Shown here: piece by piece, positions 11,592 through 20,777 of the stretch
Numbering within the stretch: the stretch's first letter is position 1
How the letters are laid out: every line of letters begins with the position of its first letter
Assembly: GCA_015680685.1 (NCBI GenBank)
Contig: MNCI01002312.1
Coordinates: 40,655-84,568 of the forward strand
DNA: 43,914 nucleotides
Origin: Gnetum montanum
Taxonomy: Eukaryota > Streptophyta > Gnetopsida > Gnetales > Gnetaceae
Reading direction: 5' to 3'
The notes under the pieces: generated by a model
Seen by the model: only the letters and a program-made list of their open reading frames with translations
The model's database searches: none
What the model was told of the DNA's origin: nothing
Translations under genes and position numbers: made by a program

Positions 11592-12332
11592 ATTGTGAAG
11601 TGTTTCCTCTTGTCAATTTATCTGACTTAAGTATTTGAGATTTCACACAAATCTACTTTCTTTTCTATATATTTTTAAGTTAATTCAATCTTGCTCTATT
11701 TCTAGTTTTCTTGTGGAATTTTCTCTCTCAAGAAAATTAGGAGTAGATTTGGAGAATTGTGCTCAAATGTTTTCACAAAATTTTATTTGGTACAAGTAAT
11801 GTACTATAGTAACCATATAGACTAAGTGATTAGACAAAATATGAATCTTCAATAACTCACAGTATTTTACAAAGTTAGCTAGATCTCTTTTATGATAGCC
11901 AATTATAGTTTTAGACATTATCCAAGAATTTTAACATTCATAATAGCAAAAAAATACTCATGATTTGTTTGTTTTATAACTATTGAGTTTATTTGGAGGT
12001 ATCTAGGCCTTGGTGTTGCTAGAGACTAGCAAGCACCTAAACCCTATTTGAGGAACACCTTTGATCCTAAATAGTCGCCAACACTAATGAAGGGTCAAGC
12101 CAAGTGAGAAGGGCAAGGATGTAATATTCTTGACATCCTAGTCAAAGAAGGAAAATAAAAAAATATCATTTTGAGAGGTTTAATCATTATTGATACACCT
12201 CTCATCCTTCTATCTTTCACACTAAAGATCTAGCATATCAAATACTATGTTTAGCTTTAGTAAAAAATCCTAGAGGAGAAGAAATGAGTCCCAAAACAAA
12301 AGGGACCTCAAGAACTAGAACCTTTAACAATC
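11592..12332. other. AT-rich sequence between element A and gag fragment F
   Basis: No gene, LTR end or RNA is supported. The first five bases are the right target-site copy of A. From about 12080 the sequence may already be the leader of fragment F, but I cannot align it to another copy here. Confidence 0.4.
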
Positions 12333-13394
12333 TTGGAAATGATAAAAAAAGGGACAATAGAGGAAGATGGGAGCATCATGGGGGTTCTCCCATCTCACCA
12401 TATTTATTTTCCTCTTCATCATCTAGTTTTAATGAGGATGAATATAATTGAGAAGATAAAGCTCCACTCAAGAGTTAAGGTAGAAAACATCAAGGTCATG
12501 ATAGGAGGAATATAGATGATTATGATAGAATAAATATTGATATATGTTTTGTAGTGATAGACATGGAGATAGATACCAAAAAAAGAAAAAGAAAAAGAAA
12601 AGAAAAACAAAAGACAAGAAAGAAGACATAAAAGGAAGGACATAAGATACCATGATAATTAGGTAGGTAAAGATTGTAAGTATAATTATGATACATTCAA
12701 TGATGATGAACCTTGGGCACTAGAAGCATAATTCAAATTTGTAAGGTAGTGAGGATTTTACATAGAAATTAAAAAAAGAGTCACATTATATGTTTGAATT
12801 TGAATAATATCCCAAAATTTGAGGGAGGCTATAATTTTAATTTGCAACATCATATACAAGTATTCCATGATCCCTACATCTTGTAGAACATTAAATGAAA
12901 AATAAAAAAAGCTAAAGCTCTTTCCAAGGAGCTAATCAAAGAAGCTAAAATTTGGTAAAAATCATTGGAGCTATACTCAATTGACTAGTGGTCAATGATG
13001 CTCAAGCTCTTTAATAAAACGTACTAGAACTACTTCAAAGTATCCAACCTAAGAAAAGAATCTAAAGATTGAAATAAGGGAACCATGAATTCCTTGATGT
13101 AGCTCTAGGTAAATATTATTCTTTATTGCATAAATACCTAGGCGATGAGTGCTTTTTAGAAAAAACAAATTTATCATATCATAGATGGGCTCTAAAAATG
13201 AACAACTTCAACTCATGATATTTTTGTCTAAGGAAAATTATTAAAGCTTAGAGCTCATTAGCTCTAAAGACTTAATAAGCAGGCGTCAAAAGAAGAAAAT
13301 GAGCTACAAAAAGGGACAATGTAGTAGAAGAAGATCCAAATTTGTAATTATGAAGAGGAAAAAGAACCTTTTGACAAGGTGGTTTCATGGAAAC
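12333..13394 (+). pseudogene. gag: Gag fragment F (N-terminal part), interrupted by element B
   Basis: This is an older, heavily decayed gag of the same subfamily as element C. LNNIPKFEGGYNFN near 12810 corresponds to LDINNIPRFEGGYNSD of C, followed by LKLFNK and VSNLRK near 12990-13050. Upstream is a Ser-rich stretch (near 12410) like that of C near 24740, then an AAAAAGAAAAAG-rich run. Stops are frequent and the frame changes several times. The sequence stops at the B insertion and resumes at 21660. No LTR of F is visible. Confidence 0.65.
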
Positions 13395-14249
13395 TTATGG
13401 GACGCGATATTGCATAAGCCGCGATATCGCGTCGGTCGCGATATCGCATCTCCCACGATATCGCATCTTCCCTACGATATCGCATACGCGATATCATAGT
13501 CCACCGTAATGTCTATAAATAAGAAGTAGCTCTCCCTTGTTCATTATTAGTTATTAGTTAGGAGTTAGAGGTAGCAAAGCTCTGGCAGTTTGACCACTCC
13601 AGAGATAGATTATTTTTTCCCGTGTCTACCCACAGTGTGGTGAATGTAATTGTATGGAATTCTTTATTCGAGTGTGATGTACTTGGACACACACATGACT
13701 AGAAATAAAGATAGAGATTCCTTCATTATTATAGTAGTCACTTTTTTGTTTATTTATTTAATGTTATTTACTATTTTCTCTCTCTCACCCTTAAACTCCT
13801 AGAACACGGAACGAGTACGACTTGATTACGAGCATTTAAGTGTGACTACTTGGTAGCCCAGTGGTGTACCTACTATCTGCGCTTGGTAATCCTAGTGGTA
13901 GTCGTGCAGAAGGTCCAATATGTGTACAGTTGATCAAGGAATCGGTTGCTCATCGCACTTAGGCTAGATTAGATTTCCTTACCCTTTTCCTCCTAGCTTA
14001 GCTTAGTTAATCTTACATTCCACTACCTTCAGGAGTAGCATTAGAATTAGGAATACATCATACACCTCACTCTGGACTAAACCATATGTGACAAAGCTAA
14101 TAACTAGTCCAGGTGGAAAGATAGCGAACTATGACCTAAGGATAACTGTCTGGGTGCCATAACTAGTCCATCTACGGAGTTCGACCGGATCGTGCGTGAA
14201 ATGCTCATATTCGTATGGTTGAGTGTAGGGGGTACCTTGCCACTCATCA
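13395..14249 (+). repeat. 5' LTR of element B
   Basis: The LTR is 855 bp, starting TTATGGGACGCG (the canonical TG is TT here; the 3' copy has TGATGGAACGCG) and ending CACTCATCA. TATA box CTATAAATA is at 13513-13521. In the transcribed part, CTTGGTAGCCCAGTGG (13849) and CTTGGTAATCCTAGTGG (13882) repeat 33 bp apart, and an 8-bp inverted repeat CTGGACTA/TAGTCCAG lies at 14072-14079 and 14105-14112. It is 27 bp shorter than the 3' LTR, about two array units. Confidence 0.92.
13401..13521 (+). promoter_or_regulatory. B 5' LTR promoter: phased GATATC palindrome array plus TATA box
   Basis: GATAT cores start at 13406, 13423, 13440, 13457, 13476 and 13490 (spacings 17, 17, 17, 19 and 14). The clearest unit is the perfect 12-bp palindrome CGCGATATCGCG at 13420-13431. 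The last core lies 23 bp before CTATAAATA, the same distance as in the B 3' LTR and in D. This CpG-rich block stands out against AT-rich surroundings. A promoter or enhancer role is inferred from position. Confidence 0.78.
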
Positions 14250-14250
14250 T

Positions 14251-14268
14251 TGGCACTATTGCCGTGGA
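14251..14268 (+). other. Primer binding site of element B (tRNA-Asp type)
   Basis: TGGCACTATTGCCGTGGA starts one base after the 5' LTR. It matches the complement of the plant tRNA-Asp 3' end (TGGCGCCGTTGCCGGGGA) at 14 of 18 bases. This primer type is usual for Athila elements. Confidence 0.82.
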
Positions 14269-14393
14269 TGGTGCTAGTTATCTAGATTAGTTATATCATA
14301 CAAGGTCGCTATAGAGAACTTAACGATACATCTCTTAGAAAGAAAAAATAATTATTAAAATTCACGGTTAAATTCACACACATTTTTACAACA

Positions 14394-16379
14394 ATGTCTC
14401 TCCTAAAAGATAATAATAATGTCACACTTAGTGAGGAAGTTCATTGGAGAACCAGTAACTATATGATGATGAAGATTGGAGTATACAACCTGAAGTGGGA
14501 GTTTCTTATAAACATGAACGAAAACAACATCATCACAACGCATGAAAGCATAACTTACACGATGATGATGAACCCCCACTAACCACTACAAGCCTAACAA
14601 AAATACAAGAGGCTGTTCAAATCTCACATAGGCATCATAGAGAGAGTTGTCTACCCAGGCTTAATTTAAACAACTTTCCTAAATTTTCAGGAGGCTATGA
14701 CTTAGATCCGCATCAACATTTACAAGCCTTCTACGATGCCTGCACATGGAATAATATTGATAACGGGTGGCAGAAACTTAAGCCCTTTCCCATGACACTG
14801 ATTGACCAAGCTAAAGTATGGTATAGATCATTAAAACCAAACTCGATATGATGCTGGTCAACAATGGTAGAAGTCTTTAACGAAAAATATGAAACCTATG
14901 CAGGAGTTTCAGCTTTGAGGAAACAAATCCAAGGATGGAAACAAGGAAAACATGAACCCTTGGACATGGCCTTAGAAAGATATTATGCATTGTTAAACAA
15001 CTGTCCTGGCCATGGGTTTTTCATATTGTACCATATTATCGATTGGCTACGTAATGAAACAAGAGAGACCTTAGGAATGTATGCCCAAGTTCAACTATAT
15101 GAACTACGAATCCATCAAATCCAAGAGCTTATTAAGTGGGTAGCAAAAGAAGAAGGAGAATTAGCTAGATGGGAGAGTGTTGAAAAACATCAATGGGACC
15201 AAAATTTCAACTTAACCAAGGTCCATGATCATAACAAGGAGAAATCAACAAATCTCAAGGTGGAAACATCATCTTTTGCCAATACAACAATCATTACAAG
15301 AAGCTAAGGAAAAGATCAATAAGATGTTGGAATGGATGAATCAAAAGTGTGGAGAATATATCAACACTATTGGAGATAGAGTTTTGGCAACACAAGAAGC
15401 AGGACAAAACATTAGACATTCGAAAAAAAAGAATGAAGGGAATAAGTGCTCAATTGCTAATCATACATATGAATGAAAAATATGCTTGTACAATCACCCC
15501 AAAGGCCAATGCCCAATATTTTTACATTTATATGAGCATTGGAAAAACACGTTACATCAAGAGTTTATACAAAAATCTTGTGTTCAATCACAGTGGCAAC
15601 CATCCCAGTCATGGGGGAGACCACCCTTAGACTGGAGGCATCCTTCACATTTTCTAAATCTAAATGCTTATCATGTTCAATACGTTGTTTCTCCAACTGG
15701 GCCAACATACTTTGTCTCACCACACTACTATTCTCCACAATGCTCTCAACCCATGCCTCCAACACCACCACCATCTTGTGCACCTTATATTCCTCCTAAC
15801 TTTCAAGATTCTTATCCTTTCCCTACTTCCACAGTACCACCAACTATTCCTAAGGTGTTTGTGCCATAGCAACAACCCATGAACAACACTTGTGCTACTA
15901 CTACTAACAATAGTGAAAAGCCTTCTCAACATCAAATGCGTCCTTTCTTTAAACATGGCCATGGGAAGGAACAACACAATTTTGAGGCCACTGCACCTTC
16001 CAACCCGGCACAAGTCCAAACCTATGGTGCACCCTTACTTTCAAACCCAACGCCTCATGTAACTTCAAAAGGGCATCATGTAACTTACACTCCAAAAACC
16101 ATACATCCCAATGAACACAACCATGGGAGGCATCATCCTAATCCTTGCATACCATCTAATGGTCACCAACATCGTAGTGGATCAACTTGTTATCTGGGAA
16201 CTACATCGTATAAAGTGCCCCACTATGCTTATTACAATCAAGTGTGTGAACCCCAATGGGGTAAGTATGGACCAGTGTCAATACTTCTAACATGCAAGGA
16301 TCCTTATCTTTCATTTATTAATCCTTTACATACTCAACTAATTAGTTATGGGGATACCCCCCATTTCAAAGGCAAGTAG
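14394..16379 (+). pseudogene. gag: Element B gag with zinc-knuckle and Pro/His-rich tail, lightly decayed
   Basis: The gag precursor forms the particle and binds RNA. From the ATG at 14394 an Asn/Met-rich leader runs 62 codons, then the frame shifts. The core lies at about 14583-15307 (FPKFSGGYDLDPHQHLQAF, KVWYRSLKPNSI, then a TGA at 14849, VSALRKQIQGWKQGKHEPLD, YALLNNCPGHGF). This is the Ty3/gypsy retrotrans_gag pattern. A further shift near 15290 leads to a helical segment (EAKEKINKMLEWMNQKCGEY). At 15485-15545, CLYNHPKGQCP and HLYEHWK form the nucleocapsid motif; its first Cys is lost here but kept in A and D. The frame 15486-16379 is open except for one TAG at 15867, and is rich in Pro, His, Tyr and Ser. 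Nothing like a protease follows. Confidence 0.85.
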
Positions 16380-17740
16380 GATTAATAAATATTTTTCATT
16401 TCTTTGATTTTACACCTTTTTGTTTTCCATTTTTTTCATTTTTCAACTTTTTGTTTTATCTTTTTGTGTTTTTGTCTTTTTACATTTTTGTAAGTAATTT
16501 CATCGTAATTTCATAAAATAGTCATATGGATCATTGGTTGAGATGTGTTTTATGTTATTAAGTCATGAGTGATCAATTATTTGGAACAGTGAGCCCACTA
16601 CACCCACTCATCCACTCTACAAATAAGAGGTTCTTTTTGAGGGTACAATGATATTCTTGATATTTCTAAAACTTAAAATTAATTTTGTATTCATTGTACC
16701 CAGAATGAAGAAGGATGGACCAAGAGGGAATGATTAGGGTGTGACATCAAGGGGACTTGTGGATTCTCTTTGGTGACCTCTGTGGGAGTTGTCATGCAAC
16801 ATGGTTGTACTAAGATCCTTGTAGATCTAATGAAAAATGGGAGTAAGAGTAATCAGAAGGGCACTCAAAATCAAACACTATTCTAGGGGGTTCCACTAGA
16901 AAGACATGCATCCATGCTTGAAGGTTGGCGGCTTCTCTAGATTCAGTAGAGAAAAAAAGAAGAAGAGAAAAACAAAGTGCCATAAAAAAATCACTCCTCC
17001 CTTGTACTAAATGCCAAGTGATCGTACGCCTTGTTGTTATGGTACTCTCATAGTTTTTCATCATGGGGTGAAATAATGCGATGTCATTGATTAGAGGAAT
17101 GGACTTGGACCTGATCTTGGAATGATGGGTTAATGACACATTAATCATGCTTTACACACAGGATTCACTATGCCTTGGGTCAGTTACCTCATGTCCCAAT
17201 CCCTACAACCCCTTTCTATAGTTTGTCTCATCTCACTATTCATGTAATTGTAGCTCATGTCCCATGTAGCATAGAATTTTCATCTCATTCCAGTGATATT
17301 TACATGTGTGTGTTTTGTGGAGTTAGTTTGGATTACATTTAACTCTTCTAGTGCCCACAGACACTTTAAGTGTGGTTACACAAGGGCATAATAGGTAGAA
17401 ACCTACTTTGGGGAGGACCCACTTGTGTAATTTTTTGTAATCTCCACTAATTCTCTAACTCAAACACACAATTTCTTACCCTCAGTTTAATTTTTCAATT
17501 GATTTTCTTTCCCTAATATTATCTCTCTATAATTTCTACGTTCCAATGTACCATTACATTTCCTTTTTTCGTAACTGCCAAATTTTTATTGCTATAGTTC
17601 ACATCATTATCATTAAGGGTGCCCCTCGACTCGATCAAATTACCCTAGGATATCTTAATACTTGCCCATGTCCTCAATTTACACCATTAATTTTAGGAAA
17701 ATCATTAAAAATTTAGTATTTTTCATGTGTCTCACATTAG
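16380..17740 (+). other. Noncoding region of element B between gag and the internal promoter
   Basis: A T-rich tract (16380-16500) is followed by about 1.2 kb that is collinear and strongly similar to D 34085-35260. Blocks include GAATGAAGAAGGATGGACCA (16703), CCATGCTTGAAGGTTGG (16911) and TTTGGGGAGGACCCACTTG (17407-17425). These blocks recur in all six elements although no frame is open, suggesting RNA or DNA-level function or simple shared ancestry. I see no ORF that is conserved between B and D here. Confidence 0.6.
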
Positions 17741-17746
17741 TAGGGC

Positions 17747-17836
17747 CGAGATATTGCGTATGCGATATTGCGTCCCACGTGATATCTCGTACGCGATGCA
17801 TCGTACATGATATCGCGTCCTATTTTGCTATAAATA
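17747..17836 (+). promoter_or_regulatory. Internal promoter of element B: LTR-like GATATC array plus TATA box
   Basis: About 470 bp upstream of the 3' ORF start, GATAT or GATGC cores begin at 17750, 17764, 17781, 17795 and 17809 (spacings 14, 17, 14 and 14), separated by GCGTAYGC or CGTACGCG palindromes. They lead to CTATAAATA at 17828-17836, 19 bp after the last core. Unit sequence, spacing classes and the array-to-TATA arrangement all match B's own LTR. The block is CpG-rich and sharply different from its flanks. It should initiate a transcript near 17860 that covers only the 3' ORF. That it does so is inference. Confidence 0.72.
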
Positions 17837-18238
17837 GGATACCCCCGCTGCAACACTTAGCATCATTTTTCCATTTACACAGGGGGATTTTTTGAAATTT
17901 TTCTCTACGACTTACGATTGCGTGACCCTTTCTTTTTTGCTAATATCTCGCTCACTGGTACTCCTATTTTAATTCTGTTTGAACCTGCTTGAACCTGAAG
18001 TGTTTAGTTTCTTCGTGGGGGAGAGACACTTGCCAAAAGTGTCTAAATTTTTTGAAATTTATCATCGCCCAAAGGACATCAATTAGGGTAATTAACATTA
18101 ACACTTAGAAAAATTGTGTCAAGAATCATATTACCTTAGGTACACCAAGGGATTAAAATGAAACCATCTAAGTCATAGGACCCATTATTATAATTTTCAG
18201 GCACGATCACATGTTATAACATAAGATCTGTAATTAAG

Positions 18239-18304
18239 GTAAGCAGTAAGGTATAAATTAACTTTAAAAACAATCTTAATAACGCTTGATCCATGTGATT
18301 ATAG
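18239..18304 (+). other. Predicted leader intron before the B 3' ORF
   Basis: TTAAG|GTAAGC at 18234-18244 is a strong plant 5' splice site. CTTAATAAC (18274-18282) is branch-point-like and GTGATTATAG (18295-18304) is the 3' site, which is shared with C and D. The 66-bp length is near the lower limit for plant introns. An upstream acceptor-like ATTTTCAG (18194-18201) could join a different donor. The ATG follows one base after the acceptor. Confidence 0.5.
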
Positions 18305-18305
18305 A

Positions 18306-20608
18306 ATGGCCCCGAAACGTGCACAGCAAGAGGGTCCTGTTCAAGGTGGAGTGAAACAACCTCGGAGAGGTGGAAGACAAGTCCTTGCCAAACAACATGT
18401 AGAATAGGAGGTGAAATCATTCAGTATCCATCAAGAAGAACCTCCTACTAGATGGTCTAGGTAGGCAGAAGGAGGAGCTGCTACTGCGCCTAAACTAGGA
18501 AAACAACTCACGTTGCCCCTAGAGTGTGTTCAGGCTATCCATGAGAAGTCCACATTCGCTGCAGTGATTGTGGAGCTAAACTTCAAATCTTTTGTAGAGT
18601 TTACTCCTAAGGCTATTAGGGATCACCTCAAGGGGTTTCCCTTATGGCCTATCCTCTCTAAATGCGGTGCCTGGTACTTAGGTGAAACGTACCAGTTCTG
18701 GCACAATAAGGAGCAAGGCACCACGGTTAACATTTGTGGTGTGATAGTAGAATTTTTTGCGTAGGTGATTTCAAAAGTGTTAAACCTTCCAAATTCAGGC
18801 TCCCATGTTGCTTGGTTATCTACCCGATTGGACCTTGATGTGCGAAAGGATTGGTTAGTGAAGGCTTATGGCAAAGACAAAGCTTTTGGAGAATTGACAA
18901 TGGAATAGAGATTTTATTTCAAAATTGGAACCTATCACCTCTTCCCCATAAAAGGTTTGAAAAGAATATCCATGTATGTAGCCAGAGGATGTGCAGTGGT
19001 GATGGGAAAGGTTAACGCTAACCTTCCCCATCTATATTTGATGGAGTAGAACAGAAGTCAGGGAAGATGGCACTACCCTTCCCCTGTCTTATCAGAATAG
19101 ATCTCAAGAAACACGACATCTTTTCAAGTGCAGTTAGAGACTAGTGAAGGGGCCATTGTGGTGGTCATGCAACACCAGGATGCCGCGGGAGCTGTTGAAG
19201 TGGTTGCTGACCACATCAAAGAATCCTTTAATGTACCTGTTGTGCCATCAGTAGATCTCTTAGGAGCACGAGATGCTCAAACTTTGGCCAAAACCTCAAT
19301 GACTCCTGTAGAACATGAGGATGCACTGGATAGATTTCTCCAAATAGGACAAGTTTTGATGTCTCTATTTGACATCCCCCAGGATGTAACAGCAATTCAA
19401 TTAGAACTCATTTCCACAAAGGGAAAGCTGCTCATATCTGAAGTGCAGAGACTACAAGAGCAGCTCATAGCCTTACAAGTAGCACAGCAGGATCCTCTAC
19501 AGTTTCTTCCCACGGACTAGCTGGATAACTTTAGAACTGAGCAATTAACCAAATTGATAGTAAAGAATAAGAAGGTGGTAGAGGAAAAGGAAAAGGTTGT
19601 TTGGGATGCCTCTGCATCATAGGCACAAACCCATGCACATCTTAAGGCTCTCAAGGCCTTAGAAGAAGAGAATAAGCAGTTGGTTGTAGATAACCTTTGG
19701 TTGACCTCTGTGGAGAAACAAAATAATGTTATCGATGAACACTTTCATTAGTTTTGAGAACAATTCATTCGGGTCAACCAGGATGTGAGCCATTTAGCTA
19801 GAGAAAATCGAACCCTCTCAATGGAGGAGGTACGCGCTATTCACCAAAAATCAACCATCGAAATAAGCGTGTGGCAGAATGAGGCTAAACAACATGAGAG
19901 GCTGAAGGAGCACTTCTATGATCAAGTCAGGATGTACAAAAAATATTGGAGAAGGAGATCCATATGGCCAAAGCTCAAATCAATAACATCAGTGCTCAGC
20001 ACACTGATTGGAGGGCCATATTAGACACTTACGCCTTCGCCCACCAAGCGGAAGTTAAAAACCAGGACCTACAGATCCAAGACTTGACTAAATACATGGA
20101 GTTGGCAAACCTTAGATATGCCAACCTTGCCATGTTAATAGTAGGGCACCCAAGGTCAGAGCTTGAGCAGTAGGTAGCTTCCACCCACATCAAATATGAA
20201 GCAGAATTTGCAAAATGCAAGAAGTTGGTTGAGAAACTAGATTTCGCAAATTTTGAACTTGCGATGGTAAAAGAAAGCTACTAGGGATAGAAAGATGTTG
20301 CAACTGACTTGGCTCAATGGCTAACAGATCTTCATGAATACAAAGATAAAGCTAGAGCCTATGAAGAGGAATGATAGGTGTTCACGGTGTGGTATGTCAA
20401 AGCCAGCCAGATGTTCCCACAACTACCTTGTCCATGGGAGGTGCCGACTTCATCAAACATTGGAACATTAGCATGGACAGCACAAGATCCTCAGACCAAA
20501 GAGGAGAAGCTCTAGGCCATTCTTCAACATCGTCAACCTTCAAAGCTTGGAGCACAAGACAAAGGGAAAGCACCCATGGAGGAGCCACCGCCACTAAGAA
20601 CTACCTGA
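18306..20608 (+). pseudogene. Element B 3' ORF: basic N-terminus, globular domain, coiled coil; not envelope-like
   Basis: From MAPKRAQQ at 18306 one frame can be followed to about 19938. A one-base loss in an A6 run (19938-19943) then moves it to another frame, which ends at 20608, about 767 codons in all. The N-terminal 50 residues are basic (PKR, KQPRRGGR), like a nuclear signal. Residues 70-250 form a compact domain (WPILSKCGAWYLGETYQFWHN; ICGVIVEF; VISKVLNLPNSG). It resembles domains in plant transposon ORFs, but I cannot place it firmly. Residues 330-690 are largely Glu/Lys/Gln/Leu-rich coiled coil, and the C-terminus is Pro-rich. No signal peptide, membrane helix or Cys-rich ectodomain is seen. 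Of 16 in-frame stops, 14 are TAG. A homologue lies in C (32751-33076) and a deleted copy in D. The role is unknown; a nuclear regulator is my inference. Confidence 0.72.
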
Positions 20609-20770
20609 GTTCCATTTTTTGTAGTTGTAGTATTTTTCTGTGTTGTGTCTTCCCACACTGTGGCATCATTTCATTTTTTGTTTTTCCAGTTAATAATCCC
20701 ATACCTATCCACTATGTAATCCATGGAGCTTGTTCTCCTTGAAATCGAGGACGAGTTTTTATTCATTCAT

Positions 20771-20777
20771 GGGGGTA
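20771..20777 (+). other. Polypurine tract of element B
   Basis: GGGGGTA directly precedes the 3' LTR within TTATTCATTCATGGGGGTA. The same context occurs before the 3' LTRs of 0, D and E and, reversed, of A. Confidence 0.8.

Noticed and set aside
12419-12653. Phe/Ser-rich minus-strand frames that could suggest a membrane peptide
   Set aside because: They are antisense to an AAAAAGAAAAAG-rich run in gag fragment F.
15565-16019. Antisense frames across gag (15565-15783 and 15717-16019, minus)
   Set aside because: They are shadows of the lightly decayed Pro/His-rich gag tail on the plus strand.
17747-17836. Solo LTR or nested LTR fragment as the source of the internal array
   Set aside because: Neither the LTR start, nor the U5 repeats, nor the GGGGTACC...CATCA terminus occur around it; only array and TATA box are shared.
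18306-20608. Envelope-like gene, because of the position after gag/pol
   Set aside because: No signal peptide, membrane span or ectodomain features; the product is basic at the N-terminus and coiled-coil.
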